Of a stretch of DNA of 64,000 nt, positions 47,033 to 59,341 are shown in pieces. Source of the stretch: Lindgomyces ingoldianus (taxonomy: Eukaryota; Ascomycota; Dothideomycetes; Pleosporales; Lindgomycetaceae); assembly GCF_010093535.1 (NCBI RefSeq), contig NW_022985181.1, positions 949,324-1,013,323 on the forward strand, in the 5' to 3' direction. How positions within the stretch are numbered: position 1 is the stretch's first letter; each line of letters begins with the position of its first letter. Position numbers and translations under genes: made by a program. A model generated the notes under the pieces. It was not told the DNA's origin and did no database searches. It was given only the letters and a program-made list of their open reading frames with translations.

Positions 47033-48088
47033 CTACACCGCAATCTGCTTCCCTGCCTCCTCTGCACCCGCTGCACTATTTTCAGCGCTCACGAAAAAGT
47101 TATCCGGCATCTGCTCCCAATTTTTGCCGTAGATAACGTTGTCCGGGAGAGTGAATATAACCTTAGACCAGTCAAGCGTCACCCCTTGCGGCGTACTATA
47201 ATTCCACTGCCCTGTCACTGGATTGAAGAGGACATCACAAATATCGTGTAAATTATAGCCCTCAACGCCCATCATATTGTCCCGCCTCACGTTGTCCAGC
47301 ATCTTGACGAAAGCCAGAGCATCCTGCCATAAACCAGGTATTACGTACCTGAAATTGAAGAAATGCGCCTTTAGCGGAGCGCGTTGGACGAAGACCGCGA
47401 TCGCAAATCCGCGGAGCGGAGAACCCACAGAGGTGTTTCGATAGACATAGGCGACCGGCTCGATGTCAATAACCGCATCCTTTCGTTCAAAGAGCCCTGA
47501 GGCAATGCGTAGGACTGCGTTCTGGTACTGGTGCATTCCGAGCGCGGAAGCAGCGATCCAGAGACGCATGAGTGGGAGGAGGCCGGCGGTGGTTGTGTAT
47601 TGCGGTGCACGGTCCTCATATAGCCAATCGAAGAGTGCATGGAGGTCTTGAACAGCAATCTCTGGAAGGTATATTGCTTGGCGGCGGTCGGCGGGGAGAT
47701 TTCTAAAGAGTAGGGAGACGGTAGCGAGGAGGCTAAGGTGGATGTCAAGGCGCATCTTATTCGGGCCGGCGAAGACGGCGACGGGCAATCCGATGTGAGA
47801 TCTAAAGACAGATTAGTAAGTTTCACAAATGGGGACTTGCTTTGCGAAGGGAGTGTATGGTCCGTGACGCACCGAGCGTATCGAACAAATGGGAAGCGGA
47901 AACCACCGCAATCGGCACAGTTTGGGTTGTTGAAGCCACCTGGCGAGAGAGAGTTAGTTTTAGTGCAAGAATATAAGGAAGACAGACGTACAAGTATCAC
48001 AAACCATGGTCGCGAAGGTTGGTATCTGGTCCAGAGGAGTGTTAGCCTGCAACATTATCTTGAGGTTGCCATCTTGCGGGGGCGCCAT
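47033..48088 (-). CDS. BTB/POZ-like domain protein with Cys-rich N-terminus
   Basis: Exons 47992-48088, 47873-47939 and 47033-47801 (introns 52 and 71 bp, the latter with a TACTAAT branch site) give 310 residues. After MAPPQDGNLKIML, residues 30-45 contain CDTCGFNNPNCADCGGF, a CxxC...CxxC arrangement that could bind zinc. It leads into a BTB-like fold: LPVAVFAGPNKMRLDIHLSLLATVSLLFRN, AIYLPEIAVQDLHALFDWLYEDRA and a helical stretch LWIAASALGMHQYQNAVLRI. The remaining 150 residues show no further domain. BTB domains mediate dimerisation, often as Cullin-3 adaptors or in transcription factors; which applies here is unknown. Both splice junctions preserve frame and the Cys motif, which supports the model. 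Confidence 0.75.
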
Positions 48089-51000
48089 CTCTTTAGTAGT
48101 ATTTTTGGAGTGGTTATTCTGATGTGAGGAAGAGGCGGCATGCAGGGCTAGGCGGTAGACAGGAATGATCGAGTAGCTAGTAGAGGAGGAGAGCTTACGG
48201 AAAGATTTCTTTGGAGAGCAGCAATGGCGAAAGAGGCAGACTATGGTCAAAGTTTAGAACGCTCACATCGGAGACGTTGCTCGAGCAAAAAGCTTCAGGG
48301 TTCAACGCAATGATCTCGAGGAGAGTGTGAGAGTATGGTCGAAGCACTGAGTGCTTGCGGTGGCGTCGTCGTTGAAGCACGAAATTTTCCGTAAAGTAAG
48401 CGTTGTTGTATAATATCGTGAAATTGCTGAAGAATCTGAAAGAATAGGGATAGGTGAAGCTCAGGAGGTTCACAGTGACGATGTTGTTTAAATGCAACAC
48501 TTCTTGCCGTGCATGTGACGAAGAAATAGTGAACAGACGGGGTTCGTGGTGACAACGTTTCCTGGGTTGAACTTCTCACTGCAATAGACAATAGTATCAA
48601 CAACACCGAGGGAGTGTAACCGAAAAGGTGAAGAGTAGGCGGCAGTACCTGCTGGGGTGCAAACAGCTGGCGGTCACGGCATTATCAGGACCTAAGAATA
48701 TCTTGCCGCAAGGGAAGGCGGGTGACTAGAGTGTTGAGGGTGGTATTTTAGAGACACAAAGGAGCCAAAAGGAGGAGTTATTGCAGTGCTGAGGTCTCTT
48801 GAGGACCGTGTCATTAGAGTACGATATGCCAGACTAAGGAGGCAGTGTCCAGTGTGCACAAGTATCTAGTTGTTGGGAGGACTGAGAGTTACAGGGAGGA
48901 GTTTCTGAAACTTAGAGAGTGCCCAGCAGTGACATGATGCCGTTGCAATTGCTGCTGTGCCAAGAGAGTAGACACGTGAAAGACTTTAAATGCAGTTTGA
49001 GCTCAAACGCACAAACGAACAAACCCCGACGTGACCGATAAATATGCTGCATCTTGGGGGAATCCTCACGACTTGTCTACATTTTGGAAGCCCGGATCGA
49101 GAAACATAGATAGCTGTATCTACAAGAATCTTAACGCAGCTAGTCTCTTTGCTTTGGTCGTTGATAGGGACTGGTCCCATACCATTGGAGCCCATAAAGA
49201 ACCCAGATAATCGCCAAAAAGGAGCTCTATCTCTCATAATCGAACTCACGCATTCAAAAAAGGAAAATATAGTTGTTTCTAAGTTCACTTGTTAGTAAGT
49301 CTGGTGTCCATGCGAATCTTTGCTGTAACGAGGCGAGACGAAGTGGTGAGTGCCCGAAGGCGAAAGAATGCTCAATTAAAGATTTTATATAAGCAAAAGG
49401 CTGGGAATATTTTAACCCGGATCGAGTGTTTTTGAGTTGTTGTTTAAGTGAAAGAGTCACGCGGACGCCAATGGCTCACCATGAACACATGAGGGGTTGG
49501 ACTGAGCTTTTGCGCTGTTACGGCCACAGTGAAAACCATTTTAGAGTTTGGCCTCTTCAGTGGGCTCCTCTCTTCGCATCACTCCTCCTGGCCGTGGACT
49601 AAGAAATATCTATCTCTAGAGCACCCCTGTTGCTCTTTCTCTTTCAATACATATCCTCCAGCGATTCAGTTTCTTTTGCGTAGTACCTTCTACTTGTTTT
49701 TTTTATTCTTCAATGTCTCGAATGAAGATTCCATCAAGTATAATCTAGATATATTGTGCTGTCTGATTTAGGCCATCTCAGGGCAAGTACTTAATAGACA
49801 AGACGCTAGAATATCCAATACAACAATCTCTCTACACCTGAAACCCCTGCTCAGACTCAGCTACCCCTGCAAAAACCATTACTTGTTTGTTATTCGGATT
49901 GCGGCTTTCCACGTTTAGCCTATCAATCATCTATATATATTGAACAAAAAAAGGATACGTCACGATATAATCTTTAGCACCCATGATGGATTTATGCACT
50001 GAATTTTGTCTTCCTGAACAGAAGTTGACACTTCCTGACATTTAGGAGTTTGCAAGCCAGCCCCTCAAATACCTTGGCTTTTCCATAACCCCAGCTGACC
50101 AACCTTCGTGATATTGCTAATTACGCCAGATTTTTGAGATGGCGCGGCAAACCATGCGTGATCTATTATTATCCAAGTCGACATGTGCAACGAGGGGCAG
50201 TAACGCCACTTCCATTTCCTTTGACTTCGTAACCCTTCATAATATGCTCTCGTCATACATACACTTTATAATCACAACGCGACTCTTCAGCTGTTCTTCA
50301 CTCCTACACCCCTCATTCCTGAACGTTATGTAGGGATTTTAAAGAGCACATCTTTCATTGGTCCACACCAATCTTATGCTCCGGCCTCCAAAATACACCC
50401 CAAAGGCTCTGGAAGACCTCGAGGGAGAACTTCACTAACTCTCGGCAAACCAAGAACCTACTGCAACCCAGTCTCGGCCAAAGTTAAGCGCACAAACCGA
50501 AGATTCAGGAATTGTGAAAGGGGCGGAACCGATTGTGGAGAAGCTAGTGTAATACCTAGTGGGTAACTACCCAGGCGTGAGCAAACAACCCTTTCGATAT
50601 CTTATATGAGGGCTTGCTATATTGTGCCTGGACAAGAGCTCTGGCCCAGCAGATAGTCCAGGTTTCTTCGAATTGCATCGGGGCACCCGATTCTGAGAGA
50701 GTCTGTTCCACCAAAAAAGGTGTGCTGCATCATCATAATAGGGTATATCGGAACCCTCCAGTAACCTCTCTTCTAGGATTGGAAGCAGTTATTGGATGAG
50801 ATGATCAGCATCCTTGAAGCGGTGTTAGAGACTAGAGCCCACCGAGCATTTCGACTGCACCTCGGCCACCAAACGCGAAACCTCCACAGGGCTTTCAAAA
50901 ATTATAGCCCCGGAGCGAAAATAGGAACGTGAAGGGGAAGCCACGATTTCATCGCCGAACATTTCAGCGGAGCAGCGAGAAAAGGCGAGAAGTCATAGAC

Positions 51001-51649
51001 CCTCGAGCATACAACCAGCGGCGCCCGGACGAAAAGCCCAGCCGGAGCGATGGGGAGAACTATCAACGGTGTGCAAGGAAATATTGCGGAGCATTGGCAT
51101 TACGAGGCTTCATCCCCTGAAGATCCGTGAGCGGTTACGGAAGCGTAGTGTATTCTAGGAGAATACCTAATACAACAGATATTAGCACAAGCGGACTACC
51201 GTTCCTTCTTGTTAGAGCGAGTAGAAGAATCAGAGACTGAGGTAGCAGCAGTTGATGTTAGTTCCGAAAGTAGTGATCTAGGTTACTCTGCTGAATATTG
51301 ATTATATGCTATTACTGTCATTGATATCGTAAGACGTAGGTGAGAGGATCCACGGTCGAATGAAGCGCATCTAATGGACCTGTTCTTTAACACCATAAAA
51401 GTAAGTTAATTGGACAGTCAATACGTTCTGGATGAACGCAAAAAGATAACGAACTTGTCTTACAGAGTGGTGAAGTGTTTCTCGGCACACTGATCTAATT
51501 GTACTTGCGGACCTTGCGAATAATTTCACGGTTACCATTTTTCTCATAGCACCCTGTTCCGTGCCGGTATCGCATTTTACTCATGTGGTAAGGCATACGG
51601 CTCGTGAAGCAATTAAAAGCTGGTGTTGACGTAACGTAAAAAGCTTTTC
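48089..51649. other. Long intergenic region with a possible coding relic
   Basis: About 3.5 kb. Most of it has only short frames. Near 50,929-51,300 on the plus strand, charged stretches such as RERLRKRSV and ILAQADYRSFLLERVEESET, ending in a TGA, look like the remains of a polyprotein or coiled-coil protein in shifted frames. No family was recognised. Confidence 0.4.
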
Positions 51650-51864
51650 CTACTCGGAGACCGTCCGATTCATCTCAAGAGCCAACTGTGAATCTATGCC
51701 TGAAGAGGCTTGCATTCGGTCATATTGGGAAGCTTCCTCATCGACTCGATCCACATCATGTCCGAAGTCGTATCGGGGCCTCCCGTCATTTTGCATATTA
51801 GAGTAAAATTCTCGGATTGATTAGTCGACGTCGTTCGCGTTGTGGCGAGGCGTTTACCTGACAT
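51650..51864 (-). CDS. 55-residue microprotein with a 7-nt first exon
   Basis: A 7-nt first exon (51858-51864, ATGTCAG) and an exon at 51650-51810 join across a 47-bp intron with a textbook GACTAATC branch site, giving 168 coding bases including the stop. The product begins MSEFYSNMQNDGRPRYDFGH and is strongly acidic and hydrophilic in the middle (DVDRVDEEASQYDRM), ending in MNRTVSE. There is no signal peptide, membrane segment or cysteine. The composition (Asp, Glu, Tyr, Gln, Met) and the smooth frame make it look like a real conserved short protein, not chance. I do not recognise the family. Without the intron the frame reads into unrelated sequence, so it is easy to miss. Confidence 0.6.
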
Positions 51865-52478
51865 GGTTAGCGCAGCGACCGTGTAATGTGGCGATAGAGG
51901 TCGGATCAATGTTAGATTTAGTGGGATGCAATATCTCTTCTCGTAGATGCGAAAGACGAATTGTTGAAGTGGGATGAAAGCACGCTCCGCGACGCTGGAA
52001 TTGAGCGCAAGTTGCATCGTGTTGGCGCAGCCTCAACGGTGGCTTAATTCGTCACATCTTCCAGTGAATGTTAGGTCCCAGCCTTACCGAAAACGGCCAA
52101 CTTACAGTTATTGAGGTGGCAATCACCCCTCCCTAATAAATGAAAACAAGATCAACACAGAGACATTTGAGCAAAGAAAGTAGCATTGTCAAGCCCATGT
52201 AAATGATGTAATGAAGACTAAAACCGAAAGCGGTCGACAAAAAAGACAAAGGATATCTCTACGACGCGAACCAGAAAGATCCCGGCTCCTATACTTCCCA
52301 GCCAAACAAAATGTGCTGAAAGAAATTGTGCCCATGTCAAGTCTAGGCTGTTCCCCGGCTGTTTCAACGCGTAATGAGATAATCAGAGGCCTGGAAATCC
52401 TCTCAGTGTCCGACTACTGTCGAACCCATGTGTGCTTAGTACACGCACCATGTAATACCATACTCCTTATCTATCATC

Positions 52479-53098
52479 TTATAGAGCTCTCCCGTCGACT
52501 TCCCGTCTCTGCAGCGTGTTGAAGTCAATTCCTTCGAACATGCGGACCTAATACTAAGTTAGCTTTTCCTATCCTTTTCATGATGCCGAAAACCATTGTC
52601 GCCATCATTCAAAATTAGCGCACGGTAGGACAAGGGGTTAATGCATACATTCAACGCTTTCACGCCATCATAGAAGCCCGGTTCGATACTCTCAGCCATG
52701 AGACTACAACCACATCGACTACAAAAGTAGTGTTGAACCCGTTGTTTCCCAAAACGGTATTTCTATACACGTAATCGTTAAATACGCTCTAAACTGTAAA
52801 ATCTAAACTAAGGGATATAACAACTTACCTCTACGAGCTCACTCTCCAATCCCATACCCTCAAACTCGATACACTCGTTCTGAACATAGACATTCAAATA
52901 GCCATTCCGACTACAGATTGAACAATTGCACTCAACGACCCAACTGTCAAGGTCGTCGAGACCTGGTGATAGTGTGACGGTGTAGCGGACGAGTTGGCAG
53001 TGGCATGATGCTTGGTACTGTATGGCGATTGTCAGTTCTGGGGTTATGAAGCCGTGCAAGTGGGAGTAAAGGTGACGGTAGAAGGTGACAAATTGAGC
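52479..53098 (-). CDS. GFA / CENP-V-type zinc protein (glutathione-dependent formaldehyde-activating family)
   Basis: Three exons are clear: (53098 or less)-52829, 52762-52649 and 52547-52479, with introns of 66 and 101 bp, all phase 0. The 5' end is unresolved: the frame is open back to 53098, where an in-frame TAG or a TTTAG acceptor lies, and no ATG is in frame, so a first exon is probably missing. The zinc-binding signatures are all present: YQASCHCQLVRY, VVECNCSICSRNGYL and VQHYFCSRCGCSLM. The C-terminus NVRMFEGIDFNTLQRREVDG is the usual GFA ending and confirms the last intron. Family members bind structural zinc and have been linked to glutathione-dependent C1 chemistry, but most fungal paralogues have unknown substrates. 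Confidence 0.8.
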
Positions 53099-56000
53099 CT
53101 AAAGTGCGAAGAAAGGATAGGCGAAAGAACTATGTGAGAAGTTGAGACGATGCGCTAGATGCAGAGAAAACTTGGAAGAAAAAGCATATTCGAAATCAGG
53201 GTGGGGTCCAAAGATCAACTAAGTGCACCGGTACAGAGAACCTAGTAACAGAACGCAGAAAGGGAGATAGAGGAACTTGATTCTAATATGCAGAGCAGGA
53301 GATGACAGAAGGGAGTGTGGTTGTCGCGTCGCGTAATGGTCCTCGTTTTGAGAGCTGTGCAGCAAATGCAACGGCAGCCAATTACAGTTATCTTTGCAGG
53401 GTCTCGAGGGCAGGGATTTGTAGTGGCGCCCAATGGAAAAGCAAACCGATACGCAGGGCACAGTCCGAATCGAAAGATAGAAGATAATGGGCTGCATGGA
53501 GAGGGAATATAATTACGAAAGACATGTATAGGGATCGGCAGTTCGCTCAAATATCTGAGCAATCAGAGACGATAGGATATTCAAGAATAGAGGGAAACGG
53601 AATAAGGCTGATGTTAAAATCCGAGAAGGGAAAGAACATAATAGCTATCGTAAACGCACCTTCCTGCCCGGCTTGGTCGATACAAGCGAGTGAACTGTGG
53701 GTGCGTTCGGGCTCACCATCCTTCCACTGCTAAGGTTGATGGCGATGGAAAAAGGATGAAGAGGGAGAAAGTATATGGGGTACGTTGCTGCGAGAGTTAT
53801 GGCGGCAGCTAAGGGAGTGGTCACGCGGGAGCATGTGAGGCTCGCGAGCGTAACTCGGATTGGGTTGGAATGCGAAAATGTCTGAGAACGAATAATGCGA
53901 AGAAGTTTTCTTAGACGAAATTGGCCTTCAGAGAAAGTTTGAAGATGTGCCGTTAAAGTTTTGCAGGTACTCCAAGTTTCTGTACTCAACCCAGAGGCTC
54001 AGAAGTCATATTTATACATCGCCTTGCTCAAGTCAACCGACGAACATTCCTACCTGGAGATCAACATCCAACCTAGACAGAGACAAAGTCTCGGCCCGTT
54101 CCACCACAGCACACCAATCGCCCCCATCCTCTCCCTTTCTTTCGTCTATTTTCATCCCAAACCCCGTCACTCACACACACAGATGCACCAAAAGTGATAT
54201 TCACATTGCCCATAACGTTAAGATAGAAAGCCAAGCACAACGCCAAACTCACTTATCCGCGGATCACCGTACATGTTCAGCTGGACAGGGGCCCGAAATG
54301 CGGCTCGACCTTTCGGATTTGGACCCGTCGGACGATAGACGATCGTTTCGTTTCCCGCATGTTGGGATGGAATGAAATTTGGGGGCGTGTTTGGAGTTGG
54401 AGGGGCTCGTATTACGGGAGCGATGTCATGTGCGTGGCGCTCTGTGGCCAGGGAGGGCCAGGCAATTGCTTCGGTGCCTCATATTAGGTCATTGACGTGG
54501 AAATAAGGTGCAGAATGATGCATATGGCTTGATTCCTGGCAAGCCGCACGTCCAGAATTAATGAAGCTCATGGTCGTGGAGGCCAAAGTGAGTCATACCA
54601 GTGATATCTTCCTGCGTCGGAGTCCCAGATGTTCAACGCTATTCTCGCTTTCCATGCCTATTTGGGTGAGCGCACGTGGAGATACAGGCTGCTATATCTG
54701 GACCTGGGATCTGGGTCGGTTTGCGGCTCGCGGGCATGTGGTCGGGAGGTTTTGGTAAAGAAATTTGAAAGGTCGGAAACTTTCGAGCGAATTGGAGGGG
54801 GCCGAGCGGGGTCTCTTGCACCGCTTGCCCGACGAAGGGCTTCGTGTTCCCACCAGTGAATTCGGCAAACCGTGAATTTGGTCATTCTAGGTGTCGTATT
54901 TCTGGTGTTCCTAATGCAAGTAAGTTGGCGGCGGAAAGCCACGAAAATTGTCTTCAGGTTAGTTGAAACGTTGCTCCGTGTATCATCTAGACGTTTAGTC
55001 GAATGAACCAACCTATCGCAGTACGGACCTTAGTTTGGAAACAATTGCAAGAAATTCAGGTTTGCAAACTTTGAAGTTCTGCAATCCGTCTTCGTTACCT
55101 TGCGACGGGATAACATCAATGATGAAGCTTTAAGAAGTGAGACCTCTCGGAACGCGGCCGAAGTGCACTTGAACGGCCCCAGTCTGAGCTTCAAGCCGTG
55201 AACTGACCACAACCTGCCTCAGGCCTCCCAAGTTCTGCCAGTCGTGGCCTTGTTAGAAACGTGGGCCAAATCCCATAGGATCCCGAAATCGAAAACAAGT
55301 TTATTCATCCTCCAAACCAGACCATCTTTTCAGCTGCTATGCCCCTGTTCGATAGTTGTCAACTCGTATGGATTATCTCCGTGACTCGTGTCAACCAAGA
55401 AGACGCTGTGGCGTATCTCGAGCGAGCAGCTAGCGCCAGTTTAGGGTAATTTTAGACACGTTACATGTCTTCAAACGGCAATCTGTCGTGATGGTTGCCG
55501 GTTGGCTGCTTTCGAAACAAGAGGGCTGAAAGTGCTTGTCGCTTGGCACGGGACCGGAAGAGACGGCTGCCGCCTTGCACGGGCTTGATATAAGGCTCAG
55601 GGGAAGCCCCGAAATATTTTCGAGAGGAAGTCGTATCGCTGCTCACTATCCAAAACGTCTTTCAAATGTCTCCCGCATGCTTTTCGATATTTCGCAGTAG
55701 GCTTAAACCACGCTGTGTTTTTTGGAATCTTGAGGGAAAATCTCACACGCGACACCTGAAGTCGTCCGGAGCCACCAATGATACGCGCCGATAAACGGTC
55801 AGCCGCGGCGAAATCAAGTCCTGCATTGGTGGACGCGTAGGGTTGGCGCTTGGCGTGCGTCAGCGTTGCTTGTCCCTTACCAGTACTCGAGCATGTGCCG
55901 TGTCATGGCTTGCGAAGGAGAGCTGTAGCTGGGAAGAGAAGACAAAGGAAGCATGCGAAGGAGCAACCATTAAATAGAGTAATGCAAATGCGAGTGCACG

Positions 56001-56519
56001 TAGGTACAGTAATTGCTTCCTCAGCAGACATCGGCCGTCGGGTTTGGCCGCCTTATAAAAGTGGACCATCCATCCCCGCCAAGCCACGAATTAGTACCAC
56101 ATCGGGAATAGAGGTTGCAGTTTGGACAGACTCTCCCTACCATTGCCAACAACACCTGTGGCAGTGATCTCCTGCTGACCTGCTTGCCTCGTCTTTCCAT
56201 CTCAGCACCGCCTCTCCTTCCTTCCCTTCTCACACTCCTTTACACCTTTTTTTTTTTGATCCGCTCGGATTGTGGTTTCACCGCTCTCTTTACTGCAGAG
56301 CTGTCGAGGCTTCCGCGTCTTCCGGTCCTTAGCTTAGTGGCAGAAACCAGCAATTGAGTCTTCTCCTCAACACCACACACGCGCACGAGACCCGGTTGCG
56401 ATATTCGCCGCCCTCCGACGCAGCCTCATAGTGTGTAACCGAATCCTCAATCCTTCCTCTCCGCCACCCTAGGAAATACATCCTGGTTATACGCCCGACG
56501 ACGAAGCGAAACGACGGCC
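53099..56519. other. Intergenic, 3.4 kb, no supported gene
   Basis: Frames of up to 142 codons occur (for example 53947-54375 plus, 53645-53989 minus) but overlap others and have no motif. A missing first exon of the GFA gene may lie at the left end. The last 300 bp before 56520 is C/T-rich, with a T10 run near 56,260, typical of a fungal promoter and leader. Confidence 0.5.
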
Positions 56520-57887
56520 ATGATGCCGGCGCAGAACCTCACGGTTCCGTTCGAGGGTGAAACTCAATGGCACTCCAAGCCAGCTTGGAAGTTGCCAGGT
56601 TGGGCCGAGCCTATTGTAAGTTTTTGCTTTGCCTTTGGTCTCTGTCGGGCTTCGCGATTAGTCACTAACAATGCTCGCTTATCAGATCGTTGCCAGTATT
56701 CTGTTCTTTGCCATGTTCATGACCCGACGCCGCGGCTTTCGAATCTTGAACAAGTCCTCCAGTCGTTCTGGCTATCTCGACAGTCTTAGCTCAAATGACT
56801 CTTCTGACCGTCTGCTCTCCTATGACTCTGATGGCGAGGGTGAATACGACGGATTCATGTCAACGAGCAAATACCCGCCAAAGAATCGCAACTGTTGTGG
56901 CATCGTTCTCCCAATGCCCAATACTTCTCGATTCAGGAACAATCTCCACAGCCGGGTTCTCCAGCGGTACCCCTTCCTCATCGAGATGTTCTACTGGATC
57001 ATCAATTACGCCTTCTACCGGTTCACGTCTATCGCTTCCCAGACAATCTTCGCCAAGACGGGCATTTGGAATGTCGCGCAGGACCATGGACTTGCTGTCC
57101 TTGAGACTGAAGAGTTTAGCATTCTTAGCATCCTCTTCCCTATCCGTGAGCGGGACGTTCAGCAGTGGTTCATGACTGGCCACCAGGACGCGCTCACGGT
57201 CTTGAACAAGGCGTATGCGCTGATACATATCCCTGGCACCGTTGGGTAAGCGTCTTCCACCTTGCTGATGTTCTCTGTCAACAGTCACACTAATTTTTTG
57301 ACAGATTCATCTGCTGGTACTACTACGTCGCCCCCTCCTTCGACACCTTCGCCCTCGCCCGCCGCACTATGACCCTCACTAACTTTTGCGCCTTCATTAC
57401 CTTCATCTTCTACCCATGTATGCCACCCCGCCTCCTCCCCCCGGAGTACGGCTTCCTCGACACAGTCCGCCACGACGACGCGCAGAGCGTATGGATGAGC
57501 GGCAAATACGTCAACACCCTTGCAGCCATGCCTTCTATGCACTTCGGATACTCCTTCTGCATCGGCATGACGTTAATATACCATTCCGGCCTCTTCCGCC
57601 GCACGTTAGAAAAAGGCGAACCCCGGAAGTCTCTCTTCTGGAAAGTCTTCTATCTCATCATCGGCCTTGGTTACCCCACTTTCATTCTCACGACCATCGT
57701 TGCGACCGCGAACCACTATTTCATGGACGCGGTTATGGCGGCGCTATTTGTGGTCTTTTCCTTTGGGTTCAACAAGGTCTTCTACATCTTCATCCCACTG
57801 GAAGACTTCCTTCTCTATCTGATACGCGCTGAGAAACCGACTCCAACGACCGGTGATCGGTATCATGAGCGTGGTGGTCGGATCTAA
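56520..57887 (+). CDS. PAP2-superfamily integral membrane phosphatase-like protein (Aur1/PAP2_3 type)
   Basis: Exons 56520-56615, 56686-57245 and 57305-57887 (introns 70 and 59 bp) give 412 residues. Several hydrophobic segments are visible: VASILFFAMFM early, the region around FLIEMFYWIINYAFYRF, FICWYYYVAPSF, LTNFCAFITFIFYPCM, VFYLIIGLGYPTFILTTIV and VMAALFVVFSFGF. The PAP2 catalytic motifs are AAMPSMHFGYSF and ATANHYFMDAV, supplying the two conserved His and the Asp. A Ser/Asp-rich cytosolic loop (DSLSSNDSSDRLLSYDSDGE) may be phosphorylated. Relatives are lipid phosphatases or phosphotransferases, such as inositolphosphoryl-ceramide synthase and dolichyl-diphosphate phosphatase; the substrate is not determined. 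The junctions restore EPI-IVASIL and TVG-FICWYY. Confidence 0.88.
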
Positions 57888-58457
57888 TGCCCGGTGGTGT
57901 AGATGTCTACGGGCATTGCGGATCCACCGCCTGGTGGTGCATTTTCCTTTGTATACAAGTAGATCCATGATTCGGCATACCCCCACTTCATTCTGCATTG
58001 CGGGAGCATTTTCTGGGTCTAATGGCGGGTGGGATCTGGGTCTTGGCGTTCAATAATAAATGGGTTAATTTCACGGCCTAATATTGGAAAATGTGCTGGC
58101 TCTATAGCACCTTTGTAAAGCTTACGGTTGATGTGGTGCACCCAATGCTAATGGACTGTACTGTTTCTTCCCTAGCTGTAACGGTGCAGCAACTCTCGCA
58201 TCCTGCTTAAGAACTGTGCGAAGCGAGTCGAAAGCTACCCAGGACGACGTGAAGATGGTTGGGACTCTAATCTCTATCAAGTTGTCGGCTAGAATACGAA
58301 CTATGAGTAGGATAACGTCTAGCTCGAGTCTCAACATGTCAACGCTAACATCCTAATTTCGTGACACTGTTGCCATTTTCTAGCTAGCCGTCTTTATATC
58401 AACAAACTAGCACTGTATTCAAGGATTCAGTACATCAAGAATCCTCCTGGGAGGATT

Positions 58458-58735
58458 TTAAAATAGAACATGATGTAGAGGCTCGTTGCTGGCTGTGAAG
58501 AAGCTAGCAGCGTAGTGAGAATCCGCGTAGAAGCTCTGAAGAGAGTGGTAGGCATGGTATACATCTGGAGCACTTGCCGGTTCAGTGGCACATTGTGAGT
58601 GGTAGTCCTGAGAGTGGTAGCATTTGATGAATACACACATATAAAAGAGGCGACTGGACATGATCTAGGCCCATCGAATGCTGCGAAACGTCCATTCACA
58701 GCGAGATACAAAGCCCACAGGATGCATGTCTTCAT
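58458..58735 (-). CDS. Candidate small secreted His/Tyr-rich protein (weak)
   Basis: ATG 58735 opens MKTCILWALYLA, a short signal-like hydrophobic start. A GTGAAT donor follows at once, and a GGGCCTAG acceptor about 50 bp later would lead into a frame reading MSSRLFYMCVFIKCYHSQDY, then DVYHAYHSLQSFYADSHYAA, ending at a TAA (58458). Without splicing, the first frame also stays open to 58427 as a 102-residue frame. A TATATA box lies about 55 bp upstream of the ATG, near 58,790. The unusual His/Tyr/Ser bias and the promoter suggest a small secreted protein, but no family is recognised and chance cannot be excluded. Confidence 0.25.
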
Positions 58736-59341
58736 TCACCACGTCTCATCCGTCAAACATATCCCAGAACGACAGAAAAAGAAGCCTTCTATATAAACCC
58801 AAGGTGTAGACTATAACCAAAAGAGGTTGCTTCTTCGATTGAGCATGTCCTCCTTAATTCAGGGCCTATGCTAATATTCTCTGTATCGAGCAAAATTACC
58901 AGGTGCCCGAAGGCGAAGAAGGTTGGATATGGGCGGTTTATATAGACGAAAACGTGAAGTGAGGGGATAGCCGGATTGGGGCGTTTCCGTGGAATATGGT
59001 GTTAGAGGAGGTAGATACTGCGGATGAGGGAAGGGGGTTGATTGCTTATTGAGTTGTGGTATCTGACTACTGTTTCGAATTGAGGTTCTTTCAGCTTGAA
59101 GGAAGTCGGCCACTTGCTTCATTTGTATAGTTGAAGCTAGATTCAACCTGGACTGGCAATACCAACAATGTAAGAAGCATATGGATAAGCATACACTACC
59201 ATAGCTCTACTGTTCGAACTCAGTTCCCTCGACAAAAGAGCCTCGTACTTCTCAAATACAACCACCTGTGCTAGCCCTCAAAGCATAGGAGCAACCTGGC
59301 AATCTGCTTTGCTCTCAAAGGTCCTCCGAGAACTTTAATGT

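Noticed and set aside
53947..54375. 142-codon plus-strand frame
   Set aside because: Ser/His/Pro-rich, no domain, overlapped by other frames; no splice sites linking it to anything.
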